Source: Isoetes taiwanensis | Taxonomy: Eukaryota > Streptophyta > Lycopodiopsida > Isoetales > Isoetaceae | DNA length: 64,000 bases | Direction of reading: 5' to 3' | Assembly (NCBI GenBank): GCA_021234155.1 | Contig: JAJEKV010000034.1 | Coordinates: 1,490,001-1,554,000, forward strand | In this document: positions 9,181 to 20,740 of the stretch, piece by piece | Layout of the letters: every line of letters begins with the position of its first letter | Numbering within the stretch: the stretch's first letter is position 1 | Made by a program: the position numbers and the translations under genes | Notes under the pieces: model-generated | Databases searched by the model: none | Seen by the model: only the letters and a program-made list of their open reading frames with translations | What the model was told of the DNA's origin: nothing

Positions 9181-11874
9181 GACGAGCCTGCCTAAAAGTG
9201 ACCCTCCTGGCAACTCGGGATCTTGTCTACTTAAAGCTAGATCTATGTTGTTATGAAACTTAAATCAACTATGTTGGTGAAGAATTTAATCTTCCAATAA
9301 TAATTGAAATGATTCTCATTATGTATATAACTAATATCCAACCATTGTAATATAGCTCAAAAGAAATACACCCATATAGATTTATTCAAAATCAAAGCTA
9401 AGATTCATCTTCTAGAAAACTCCAAAGTCAGCCACGATCCTGAGCAGTATTGCTGCTACCGGCCCGAGCACCACCTTGCTCAATCACTGCATGCACTCAA
9501 AGGGGTTAGTCCTTGTGACTAAGTGGGGATCCCATAGCTGCCTCTGCATGCATAAAACATCTTGAAAGTCTTGAATAACAAACATAAACGACTCAAAGAC
9601 ACAAGAACCTATGGTGCAACGCTAGACTATGACAATTAAGGAAACATCATGAACATCAAGAGCAAAGAACATAACCAGAGTACCCAAACCATCATAAACA
9701 AACTCCAGGACAATGGGTAGCTCAGCCAGCCTACATACAGGCCCCGTTAGCAGGATAACGCTCGGCCAGCTTACATTCCAAGCCCTGTAGCGAGGTGGTG
9801 GGGTGAACCTCGTATGCGCATACCCTCTCAGCCCACGTCTGGCACTGGAGGACCTCTTACCATGGGAGTTCACAAGAGTTGACTGACGTAGCAATCCCTG
9901 CCAGGAGAACTAACGCCCGGTGTCACAGAGCACAAGAACCACAAGGAATCACAGATGAACATGAGCATGCCGGAGCAACCTAGGCCACCGAACCTAGAAT
10001 TCCGACCCCGGAGGTTCCAAGTACATACATAATATCAAGACAACAATGCAAAGACCATGACATGTGGGTTAATAGAGAATTTACAATAAATTTGCCTAGA
10101 TCATATTCTTAGCCTTTGCCGAGGTTGCCCATACAATCTGCCCATGTTGAAGTAGCAAAATTACTGATCCAAACACGTCGAGGAAGTCACTAGCCTATCT
10201 ATCATTGATGTAGCTCCCACACCTATGTACTTCACTGAACAAGGAAAAGTAACATTTCGCACAATTAATAAACTTACCTTAGAATCATTCTCCCGCGAGG
10301 ATAATCCATTAGCTTCCACTCCATAGCCTCATCTGGACACTCCATAGGCCTCATATAGCTCTCGATGCCCAACTTCTCATGATCTCCAAGGTTCCACCCT
10401 TTTATTTATCTTTTAACAATTGTTAGCTAAGGTTTTTAATATTCCATATTAAAAAACCAACTTCCTTAGCTACTAATTTAATTGGCACAATTAATGTAAA
10501 GCACAAGAATTCCGCACTTCCAACTTAAAAGTCCATAAGATCTCATGACCGTAACCGCTGATACCACCTGCCAAATGATTCCTTACACTAGGCCCCATCT
10601 TCAGGAGCCAAAATTATCTAAGCTTAGATATTATCGTTTCTTATTACGAAGTTCCATTATTCACAACAAAGCAAGTTCTTACATATTTCCGACCCTTGTA
10701 TTTTCCCAACTCACTTGCAGCTTGCCTGGGCTTATTCGGCGTATGGTCTGCGCTGGATCCCAGCACCTTATACTTCCTTGTTTCACTTATAAGCTCCTTG
10801 TATATTTATTTAGCATTAAATACTTTGTTAACAAATAGACAACATAACAGAAAGAAAGTAACAAAGCAGACAAGAAAAACCAACGAAAATAACCAACGGT
10901 GGAGCCCTTTTTCAGTTCGATTCTGCCTTTCTGGAGATCTACATGCTGAATCGACACTTCTCAGACCCAAATCGGCCCTCTCCAAGCAATTTCGACCTTC
11001 TTCATTATGGATCTAAGTCCAGTCTGATAGCTCCAAAAACCGGTGCAACCGTCTCTGATTCTTTCATTTCCAGGGCAAATTGACCCTTGCATGCCCAAAA
11101 CAGCCCTTTAATCTTCAAAACGACCACTCCAAGGGCAAAATCGGCCTTTTTCTGTAGATTCTATGATTTTTCCTCTTTCTGCTCTACTGCACAACCGTCT
11201 TAGATTTTAAGCAGTAATCTTGATTAGTTCAATCCATACCACTTTAACATTCTGCTGGCAATTACCCACAGACTCAACAAGCCTTACTTGAAATGATTCA
11301 AAGCTATAACACAACGGCAACAAAAACCCAAGATTGATTCCACCACTGGTATTCCATCCTTGTCGACATGCTAATCTAAGTACAGCCATCCGATTGCAAA
11401 CCATCCTGATTATGCAACGGCTTCTCAAACATAAGACATAGCCAGGAACATTTAACAAAAGCATACACAAATCTGATCCGGGCAACCTATGCAGCTCAAT
11501 TGGATCCATAAAATCAGAATTCAAAACCCCACCTCTTAGAGAAAATTTGATGCCGTCTTCAAGCTCCAGCGTCCCTGCTTGCTTCGACAATCCTCCAAAA
11601 AGCACGGTCTTTTAGTAATATATAGCATAATAACAACCAACACATCACTACAATCAACATTAATTAACACAAACCATTACATCCAATACATTTAAATTAA
11701 CATCCCCCTAAAACCCCCTTTGGTTTGGGTGTATATTCACACGGGGGGTTACTCCAGGCATCGAGAGTTGTCGGATAGGCATATTTGCCCTATATTCCTT
11801 GATCTGGACCGTACATAGCGATCCTCGTTTGTGGGGTATGCATGTACAAGTTTTTGTATACTGTATATTGAGTT
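9177..11874 (-). mobile_element. Unclassified insertion (possible reversed LTR) between Gypsy-1 RT and RNase H
   Basis: The RT frame ends with MDLT at about 9175 and the RNase H frame restarts with HWQKKAQAG at about 11875, so 2.7 kb is inserted. No supported ORF lies inside. Its left end reads TGTGACGAGCC, which on the minus strand is GGCTCGTCACA. That is the same CGTCACA end as the Gypsy-1 family LTRs, and the right end read on the minus strand begins TGCAAAAC, so a reversed solo LTR of another family is possible. I could not find a convincing target-site duplication. The repeats of AGCCAGC and GGCCAGC around 9723-9775 and the GC-rich block 9750-9950 resemble LTR composition only loosely. 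Confidence 0.4.
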
Positions 11875-13788
11875 TTGCATTGGCAAAAGAAGGCTCAAGC
11901 AGGATTTGAGAAGTTGAAGGAAGCCTTAACAACCACCCCCGTCTTAACATTGCCAGATCCAGAGAAGGACAAGCTAGTTGCAACTGATGCTAGCAAGATT
12001 GCGACGGGAGCAGTCCTAATGCAAGAAGAAAGAGTCGTAGCATACAATTCACGGAAGATGAACGACGCAGAGACTCGTGACCCGACACATGATCAGGAGC
12101 TATTGGCAGTGGTAAGAGCCTTAAAGATTTGGAGACACTATCTATTGGGAAGGAAGTTCCAATTAGATACCGACCATCAGAGTCTACAGTACATCTTCAC
12201 GCAACCACTATTGAATTTGAGACAAAGGAGATGGATGGAGTTCATGGAAGAGTACGACTTCGAGATTGTGTACAAACCAGGGAAACTCAATGTGGTTGCA
12301 GATGCTTTGTCAAGGCATCCCTTGACAACAAGAGTGCATTGCAATGCCATACCAACTCTCACCAGTGAGTTTGGCAAGAAAATAGAAGAAACGTTGCCAA
12401 CGGACAAGGAAGTATGGGCAAGCCTTTCTAAAGAGGCAAGAACGGACAAGGAGAGAGAAACCTTCAAACATTTTAAGAAGGAAGGAAATCTCTTGTACCA
12501 TAAAAATAAGTTGTGTGTGCCAGAATCATCCGGAGTCAGAAGGTTGATTCTCCATGACACCCACAATAGCCCAATAGCCGGCCACGCAGGTTTCACCAAA
12601 ACCTACTTCAAGATAAGAAGTAGTTACTATTGGCCAGGCATGAAGAAGCAGATAGCAAGGTACATACGCGATTGTCAGCTATGTCAGCAGACCAAAGCGG
12701 AGCAACTATGAATTCCAGGGGCATTAGAGACATTGCCAGTACCAAACTCCAAGTGGGAGATAATCAGCATGGATTTCATTACAGGGCTCCCTAGAACCAT
12801 AAGGGGCAAAGATGCCTTAATGGTCGTAGTCGACAAATTGTCGAAAAGGGCGCACTTTGTGCCTTGTAGAAGCACCGACACGGCTTTGGACACTGCTGTA
12901 TTATTCACAAAGGAGATTTTTAGACTCCATGGGATGCCAAGAGAAATAAACTCTGATAGGGATTCGAAGTTCATGAGTGCATTCTGGCAGGATCTCTTCA
13001 GCACCATCAGAATGAAATTATAAATGAGCTCGGCTTATCACCCTCAGACAGATGGGCAGACGGAGCGCACCAATCGGATACTTGAAGATATGTTGCGAAA
13101 TTATGTCTGGAACAAGCAATCAAAGTGGGATGACTTCATCTACTTGGTTGAGTTTGCATACAATAGCACCAAGCAAGAGTCATCCCAAATGTCGCCGTTT
13201 ATGATCAACTACGGCTATCAGTGCTTGACACCAGACACTTGGCACAACCCTGTGTCCAAGGTAGAAGTATCCCAGCAGATGTTAGCCGAGATGCAACAAT
13301 TGGTTGAAGAGGTGCGAGGTTACCGCTTAGCAGCAAGAAGCCGACAAAAGAGCATAGCTGATCGGCACCGAACAGTAAGGGAGTTCCAAGTAGGGGACAA
13401 TGTTTGGCTGAAGATAAAAGTCAAACAAGCAAAGCTTCGCATCGGCAATTGCAAGAAGCTTGCTCCAAGGTGGGCTGGTCCATTCAAAATTCTCGAAAGA
13501 GTGGGCAACCAAGCCTACAAATTGGACTTACCAGCACACCTGAAGATCCATAGAGTCTTTCACGTAAGTCTCCTAAAGAAACACACTCCTAATCCAGAGG
13601 AAGTATTGGAGACACCGAGTCTACTGGAATTAACGGACGATCAGCTTGAGATTGTCCCTGAGCTTCTTCTCGACCGATCCTATAAGAAGACGAGAAGATC
13701 TCAATTTCTCCAATACCTTGTGAAATGGACGCACTTACCAGTGGAGGACGCTACGTGGGTACTACAGGGTACTACAATCAGATCTTGA
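11875..13788 (+). pseudogene. Gypsy-1 RNase H, integrase and chromodomain (two nonsense mutations)
   Basis: One reading frame spans the whole stretch, broken only by TGA at 12709-12711 and TAA at 13021-13023. RNase H: VATDASKIATGAVLMQ, YNSRKMNDAE, ELLAVVRALKIWRHYL, TDHQSLQYI, ADALSRHP. Integrase zinc domain: HNSPIAGHAGFTKTY and CQLCQQTK. Integrase core: Asp in SMDFITGLP, Asp in NSDRDSKF, Glu in DGQTERTNR. The C-terminal integrase SH3-like part (WAGPFKILERVGNQAYKLDLP) is followed by a chromodomain (DQLEIVPELLLDRS, QYLVKW, VEDATWVL). Integrase inserts the cDNA, and chromodomains bind modified histone tails and steer insertion. The two stops probably arose by point mutation, as the frame is otherwise kept. 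Confidence 0.92.
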
Positions 13789-14549
13789 GAAGCAGTACCC
13801 ACAATTCATGGAGCAATGCAAGGGTCAGCTCGTCACCGAAGTGGTCGACTCCGAGCCGATGGGTGAGTGAGGTAACATAGGAGTCTACTTCCGATGCCAC
13901 GGAAGTAGTCAGCTTGAGAGAAAAGAGGTCATTCAGATGCATGATAGGGAAGCACCTCTAGTCAATGCTTATCACGGGAAGGATCCTTCATGCCCAATTA
14001 CGGGGAGGACACCAACCTTCACGCAAAAAGCAACTAAAGGTGTAGGCATGAGTGGCATCCTAGGCACGATAGGGCGATATCTCCACGGCCACGATGGAAG
14101 AAGCATAATCTTCCTAAGCCGGGAGATATACCTTGCATTCATGTAATTGTGTTTAATGGGTGGTTCCCTAACAACCAACCCTTATAATAAGTAATCATGT
14201 ACTAATGTAGTGTTGAACCTGCAGGCCAATAGAACGACGAACCGGCGGGAGGTTGCACTACAAGAACTTGTGGCATATCTAGTGAAGGAATGCTACAAGA
14301 GGGCGAGAACCTTAAGAACAATTTTATCATGTTTAATCTTGATATTATAATTAATGTTGAACTAAGGATTAAATTAAATGCCTTACCACGTGGTGATTGT
14401 AAACATTTCACTTATAACTTTTAAGTATTATCTTATTATAATTGTGTTAATTGCATGTATCGAAATAGTTCGATAAGCTTTGTGTAGGTTCATCCCAAGG
14501 TGGGGAGACTCGTGATGCTGCGGACAGCATCAATTCAAGGTGGGGAGAA
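13789..14549 (+). other. Gypsy-1 3' untranslated region with duplicated polypurine tract
   Basis: No supported ORF. A purine-rich motif AAGGTGGGGAGA occurs at 14497-14508 and again at 14537-14549, the second touching the LTR start TGTGACG. Between them is a perfect small hairpin, GATGCTG (14514-14520) and CAGCATC (14525-14531). The second copy is the expected primer for plus-strand DNA synthesis. Confidence 0.75.
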
Positions 14550-16124
14550 TGTGACGTTCCAGAATAATATACGGTATGAATACATATATTATATTGACAC
14601 GTCACTAGTACATGACGACTCAGACGACATGTACACCGCGACCATAAGGGGTAATACCCTAGGGTACGACCCTGTGGACCATTATATTGCACATGTTAAG
14701 GCCACGTGAATATAATACCCTTTTGCCATGTGGCAATGGCCCATTGCCCAAAAAGGGACCAGCCCTAAATTCGTGGGGATAAAGGGACATAAACCCTAAA
14801 AGGGAAACCTTTTCGGTTCCCAGCCCCTATAGGTCGGATTGGAGCAGCATTGGACGCCCTTTTGCCTGAACAGTAGCAGAGGAACTGGAATTGCTAGGTT
14901 GCAGCTCGATCCAAGACCAGCAGTCTCGAGATCCAGCAGCATGGACGCCTTCAGAGGAGTGGGAGCCAGCCAAGAAGCGGGTTAGTGGTTGATCCGATAG
15001 TTAGATCCGAGTTTTCAGCTCTCATTCTATAGGATTCGTATTCATTCTTAGCTATAGGCTTACCCCTCAGACCTAAGAATAATAGACACTAACAAAGGAA
15101 CCTAACCATGTATGATTAGGTAGATTAGAATAGATGTATTCTATTATTTTCAGTTCTGTTGTGATGATGTTTTGACATTCTACGCGCCACTCTTGTGTAT
15201 TGGGAAGGGGGGTAGAGACCCAGAGCCCAAGTAGTTGTATGATCATAGTTTTAGCCCATTAATTCCCAATTAATGCGGCTCAGGCATAAGAGCCCTTTGG
15301 TGTGGGTGGCGGAGCTAGACCGGCCGACAAGGAAGGGCTTGTCTCGATCACGCTTGATCCCTCCGGCAGTGCGAAGCGGCGGCGGGGAACATTGTGGGCT
15401 AGGCCTAATACCACGGCAATCGCGTGAGGCCCCTGCATGGGCTCACACCCTCTTGGGTGATGCCTCATCTTCTAGGGGTTCAAGTCGCGGTAATGAAGCA
15501 AAGGGCTCTCTAGTTAAGCCTGTGATTGGCATGAACCTTCGGGGGGGGAGTGATCTCCTCCCCGCCTCATGGGGAGCTGGGGAGATGCAACCCAAAGGGT
15601 AGCCCCTTTGGCTACTGAACCCGGCAGAATACTTGCCGCTCCAATACTTTTCAAAGATATCTGCAAAGTATGCAATGGGAGGGGCGGATGGAGTGGACTA
15701 CCCAACGACCATGTTTCTATGCCGGCCAAATCCATTTGCCATGAATTCTGTCTGCATTGTTATCCGGAGAACCAAGCCGTCAGTCTTTCCCCAAGAGTCT
15801 GAGCCTGGGTAGGATTTCCCCATGTGATGTTGATGTACTGATGTGTTGATGCAGCTACTATGATATGGTGGACCACCCTTCGAGGTGGGTATGTTATTGT
15901 TGATTGATGTCATGTGCTCATGTGTGTTTACGCTTCCGCAGCTAGATCGATCCCGAGGGAGACGGGATGAATGGCACGTCCATTCTTCCCCGTCGGGTTC
16001 TTGACCACCAACAAGGGCCCGATGTTAGGTGGACGGCCTCATGTCAGCGAGTAGATGCTGGGTTGAGGGATGATCTCCAGTTTGTATACGAGCGGGGCAT
16101 CGTATAGGAGCTGGGGCCGTCACA
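14550..16124 (+). repeat. Gypsy-1 family LTR (copy 1)
   Basis: Begins TGTGACG and ends CGTCACA, a 7-bp inverted terminal pair. It is preceded by the polypurine tract and followed by the primer site, so it serves as 3' LTR of the left element and as 5' LTR of the truncated right element. It is nearly identical to 17619-19183 except in a block at about 15275-15660. Its first 200 bp contain several TGACG/ACGTCA motifs of bZIP type. Confidence 0.9.
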
Positions 16125-16125
16125 A

Positions 16126-16137
16126 TGGTATCAGAGC
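16126..16137 (+). other. Primer binding site (tRNA-iMet type)
   Basis: TGGTATCAGAGC, one base after the LTR end, is the standard plant primer site complementary to the 3' end of initiator methionine tRNA. Confidence 0.9.
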
Positions 16138-16377
16138 TATGATCTTGGCAAGATCGAGCACTGACCGTATTCCTATAGGAACTAACTAATCTAGACATTC
16201 AGTCTTGGAGATAAAACCCAAGCACAAACCTCGAATAATGGGAAAAAAAAAATTTCCCCAGGAATAGAGTCAGTAATTATCTAGAATTAGGATAATTAGA
16301 GAACATATTTAAGATGAAATAGATAGAAGAAAAGCCTCATAAGAAAGCCTAATAAATTTTAGTCACTTTTTTGGCGG

Positions 16378-16450
16378 ACACCTCCAAGGATGCGCCAGGA
16401 GCATGTTAGGTCCATACCTAATTGGTCTCCCGCGCACGCTTAGAGGGGTC
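16378..16450 (+). repeat. Leader hairpin unit 3
   Basis: Outer arms ACACCTCCAAGGATGCGC and CGCGCACGCTTAGAGGGG. Inner palindrome TTAGGTCCATACCTAA. Confidence 0.75.
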
Positions 16451-16598
16451 ATCCCATATGAACCCTAGAACTCGGCCTTAGGAGCCCCAGATTGTAAAAG
16501 AAAAGATGAAATCCCATTTAAAAAGCTCGAATTAGCTAGAGTTGTATGCTAAAACACAAAAAAAAAAAAAACATCAAGTAAAAGTCATTTTTGGAGCA

Positions 16599-16672
16599 AC
16601 ACCTCCAAGGGTGCGCCAGGGCATAGTTAGGTCATGACCTAACACCCTTCTTGCGCATGCTTAGAGGGGTCC
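16599..16672 (+). repeat. Leader hairpin unit 4
   Basis: Outer arms ACACCTCCAAGGGTGCGC and GCGCATGCTTAGAGGGGT. Inner palindrome GTTAGGTCATGACCTAAC is perfect, with a loop different from unit 1. It starts 221 bp after unit 3. Confidence 0.75.
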
Positions 16673-16824
16673 CCTAAAAGTGACCTCGGAATTTGATCAA
16701 AACTTACTCAAATTGTAAAAGTAATGATAGAATCTTGCTTAGAATGCTTAAATTAGTGGAAAAGGCATGTTAAATTGTGTAAATTGGATAAGTTTAGAGC
16801 AGAAAGGGACAACACCTCTAAGGT

Positions 16825-17618
16825 TATTTTGGTGCATATTTTGATGCCCTTTGCTTTATGGTGAAATGGCACATAGACCCTCTCTTAATGCTCATACCCC
16901 TCTGCCTCTATGAGTGGGATCGTTCTACTTTGCTTCAACAATCAAAGCTTTGATTATCCCTTTTTTTTTTTTTTAATTTCACGAGGCTACTGTTAGAAGT
17001 CCTTTGGCCCATAACCACAATGGTAGCTAAAATGAATCAACCAAACTTCAATTATTATGTGAAAGATTAACAAGTGGAAGCTACACAAGTGCAAATTCAA
17101 ACATCTATGGACTAACAACCACCATCTAAGCCCTAGGGCCATATAAACCACTACCATCCTTTGACAAATTAACCAGCAGTAACATGCCATATTAACCACT
17201 ACCACTTGAAGCCATATCAACTACTACCATTCCCTGCCAAAATAACTAGCACTATCTATGGCCACATTAACCATTACCACCCAAGGCCACATTAACTAGT
17301 ACCACTTTTTCACAAATTAATCAGGACTAGCTATGGCCAGATTAACCACTACCACCCCTGGCCAGATTAACCAGCACTACCTATGGCCACATTAATCACT
17401 ACCACCTAAGGCCAGACTAACACTTTGACAAATTGATCAGCACTACCTATGGCCACGTTAACCACAACTGACCTCATGATCTTCATATAATCATGCTCGC
17501 CAACCCGCCTCATATAAGCTCTTTGGATAATTTTGTTCCTCATTGATGAAGTCTGAAAATCTATTTGTTGGAATATAGCAATAGGAACAACAATAGATTC
17601 AGTCTTTGCCACCGTGTG
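16825..17618. other. Unique flank of the truncated element and solo LTR
   Basis: No gene seen. After the break at 16824 the sequence is unrelated to Gypsy-1. It ends in GTGTG (17614-17618), the left target duplication of the solo LTR. Confidence 0.5.
17100..17470. repeat. Degenerate tandem repeat, about 25-30 bp unit
   Basis: Variants of GGCCACATTAACCACTACCA recur about a dozen times with changes in length and sequence. Confidence 0.75.
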
Positions 17619-19183
17619 TGTGACGTTCCAGAATAATATACGGTATGAATACGTATATTATACTGACACGTCACTAGTACATGACGACTCAGACGACATG
17701 TACACCGCGACCATAAGGGGTAATACCCTAGGGTACGACCCTGTGGACCATTATATTGCACATGTTAAGGCCAGATGTGAATATAATACCCTTTTGCCAT
17801 GTGGCAATGGCCCATTGCCCAAAAAGGGACCAGCCCTAAATTCGTGGGGATAAAGGGACATAAACCCTAAAAGGGAAACCTTTTCGGTTCCCAGCCCCTA
17901 TAGGTCGGATTGGAGCAGCATTGGACGCCCTTTCGCCTGAACAGTAGCAGAGGAACCGGAATTGCTAGGTTGCAGCTCGATCCAAGACCAGCAATCTCGA
18001 GATCCAGCAGCATGGACGCCTTCAGAGGAGTGGGAGCCAGCCAAGAAGCGGGTTAGTGGTTGATCCGATAGTTAGATCCGAGTTTTCAGCTCTCATTCTA
18101 TAGGATTCGTATTCATTCTTAGCTATAGGCGACCCCTACAGCCTAAGAATAATAGACACTAACAAAGGAACCTAACCATGTATGATTAGGTAGATTAGAA
18201 TAGATGTATTCTATTATTTTCAGTTCTGTTGTGATGATGTTTTGACATTCTATGCGCCACTCTTGTGTATTGGGAAGGGGGGTAGAGACCCAGAGCCCAA
18301 GTAGTTGTATGATCATAGTTTTAGCCCATTAATTCCCAATTAATGCGGCCTGTGCATAAGAGCCCGCCTGGCTGTGGGTGGCGGAGCTAGACCGGCTGAC
18401 AAGGAAGGGCTTGTCTGATCACAGTTGATCCCTCTGGTGCGTAGCGACGGCCGGGGAACATTGTGGGCTAGGCCTAATACCCTGGCACTGCGTGAGGCCC
18501 GGGTATGGGCTCGACACCTCTTGGGTGATGCGTCATCTTCTAGGGGTTCAAGTCGTATACGAGCAGTGGCTCTCTAGCTCGCCTGTGATTGGCATGAACC
18601 TTCTGGAGGGGAGTGATCTCCTCCTGCCTCATCGGGAGCTGGGGAGATGCAACCCAGTAGTAGCCCCTTTGGCTACGAACCCGGCAGGCTACGGTCAGGC
18701 TCCAATACTTTTCAGCCTATCTGCAAAGTATGCACAGGAGGGGCGGATGGAGTGGACTACCCAACGACCATGTTTCTATGCCGGCCAAATCCATTTGCCA
18801 TGAATTCTGTCTGCATTGTTATCCGGAGAACCAAGCCGTCAGTCTTTCCCCAAGAGTCTGAGCCTGGGTAGGATTTCCCCATGTGATGTTGATGTACTGA
18901 TGTGTTGATGCAGCTACTATGATATGGTGGACCACCCTTCGAGGTGGGTATGTTATTGTTGATTGATGTCATGTGCTCATGTGTGTTTACGCTTCCGCAG
19001 CTAGATCGATCCCGAGGGAGACGGGATGAATGACACGTCCATTCTTCCCCGTCGGGTTCTTGACCACCAACAAGGGCCCGATGTTAGGTGGACGGCCTCA
19101 TGTCAGCGAGTAGATGCTGGGTTGAGGGATGATCTCCAGTTTGTATACGAGCGAGGCATCGTATAGGAGCTGGGGCCGTCACA
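17619..19183 (+). mobile_element. Solo LTR of the Gypsy-1 family
   Basis: Starts TGTGACG, ends CGTCACA, and matches the LTR at 14550-16124 along its length. It is flanked by the 5-bp direct repeat GTGTG (17614-17618 and 19184-19188), has no polypurine tract before it and no primer site after it. That is the signature of a solo LTR left by recombination between the two LTRs of one insertion. Confidence 0.9.
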
Positions 19184-19188
19184 GTGTG

Positions 19189-20740
19189 GTGATCTTCCCT
19201 TCCCCATTTCAAGTCCTTCCTTGAATGGGGATGAGCCTTAGCCTTTGGAATCAAATTAATTTATAGGTTAAGGGGTATTCTGGGCACAGTTGAGAGAACT
19301 GCCTTGTACAAGACCGTATTATCTTAATGGATTTCTTCCCATGCCCGGTTATTTTTTCCAGAAAAGATTCAAGTGGAATTTGCCAGGTATGCTGACATGC
19401 CTCATGATTAGGCTCAGGGCATGCATGGCATGGGCGTCTTTGGATGTGCATGGCATGTGCATGAATGTTTTTTAATCCCTGGCCCATGAATGAACCATGA
19501 TAGTGCAGGAGCATAGGGATCAAATGGGATGATGGCTTGGATGGGTTATTGATTTCTTGGCTACATTAACCACATCCCGCTTGATATTTACGGACTTAGA
19601 GACTAGAAACTGTCTTCAACAATAAGAATCTAGAAACATATTCGAGGATTAAGTCATCAAGATCTAGGCATTTTTAGAAAATGTCAGATGCTTCTGTTTT
19701 TTTAATCCAGATGAGAGTTTATAGCAGCAGAGCCTTTGGAAAGGGGTTTGGGCCCGCAAGTTATAACATAGAAACGACTGGGCATCAAGAAGGATCGTAA
19801 TAGTCATGTTCCTATTTTTAGAGTAGGAATCTAGGCATTGTTGAACTTCGTCACTTTAAGCCGTGAAAGGGAAATAAATCATAAAATAGCTGTTGTAGCT
19901 TCTAGTGGGCGAACAACAGAATGTATGTTTGTAGATCATAAGCCGATCTATAGTTGTGCAAATGAAGTTGAGAAAGATTGGTGCACCTTATGTGATTCAG
20001 AATTGTTTGCCACATCTTAAAATATCCCGATTCATCAAACACAGCTTTTTAAATTGATTTTGTCGAACAACATTTTCTCAAAGTCTCAAATTCTGGTACT
20101 CTTTAAGCTTCCTCATATTTACTTGCAAGAGTAAAATGCCCTTATTTGCCCTACTATTTGTGTCAAAAAGATCACCACCACAATCTTCAAGAACAAAAAC
20201 TGATGTAAATATTGTGACTAATTTACCTGCCACACTGTGAACTAGCTCCATGATAGGAATTTTAGGCCACGTGGTTTTGGTGACTCAATTTATTAGCTGT
20301 ATACATAAGGCTCTACATAAGGCTCTAGCATTGGAGGAGCATTAACTTGCTTCTTTGCATGTGCGACAAACTATTTAGAGCTAAATGATAATTCATTTTT
20401 TTTTTTTTTTTTTTCAAAAGCCCTACATCCAAAAGAAGGCAAGGTGAGTGCCTTCAAATGTTTGTTTTCCCATGGCCTCCAAGTAAGTGCATAGATTCTA
20501 CAATGATCAATCATAAATTGTTGTTCCCAAACTGTAAATCTTGCCAAAAATAAAGTTTCAACTTCCCCATATTGCCTCGAATTGATCTCCTACATTAACT
20601 CATTCTGAAGTGGACATTAAAGTGGCATTCCATTCTCTATTCTTGCACTGCGACTCGCATGAAAACAACAACATTCCGATAGATAGGCTTTTCATTCATC
20701 TCAGCAGTTTTTGCTACAATGGTATAGGGTGGGTAGTTGC
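19189..20740. other. Intergenic, no gene recognised
   Basis: AT-rich sequence with only short ORFs and poly-T/poly-A tracts (for example near 20400). Several CATGCATGG-like stretches lie near 19410-19470. I see no convincing domain. Confidence 0.4.

Larger units (their letters stand above)
1..16124 (+). mobile_element. Gypsy-1: chromodomain LTR retrotransposon, left end outside window
   Basis: Gag, protease, RT, RNase H, integrase and chromodomain follow each other on the + strand and end in a polypurine tract (14537-14549) directly before an LTR (14550-16124). No LTR or primer site lies between 1 and gag, so the 5' LTR must be left of the window. Hairpin repeat units at 531-604 and 726-799 match units found just after the primer site at 16126, which places at least 531-1097 in the leader of this family. 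The copy is dead: there is a frameshift in gag, another after the protease, stops in the integrase, and two large insertions. Integrase before chromodomain identifies a chromovirus. The two ORFs upstream of gag are unusual for that group. Confidence 0.8.
16138..16824 (+). other. Truncated second Gypsy-1 leader
   Basis: Noncoding leader following the primer site. It contains hairpin units at 16378-16450 and 16599-16672, and the first 13 bases of another at 16812-16824, where homology stops abruptly. The H3-like ORF is not present in this portion. Confidence 0.7.

Noticed and set aside
15513-15913. ORFs on both strands of the LTRs (also 18492-18972)
   Set aside because: They lie in LTR sequence, differ between the two copies through indels, and show no protein motif.
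14550-19183. A single non-autonomous element with 5' LTR 14550-16124 and 3' LTR 17619-19183
   Set aside because: There is no polypurine tract before 17619, and GTGTG flanks the second LTR alone, so the second LTR is an independent solo LTR.
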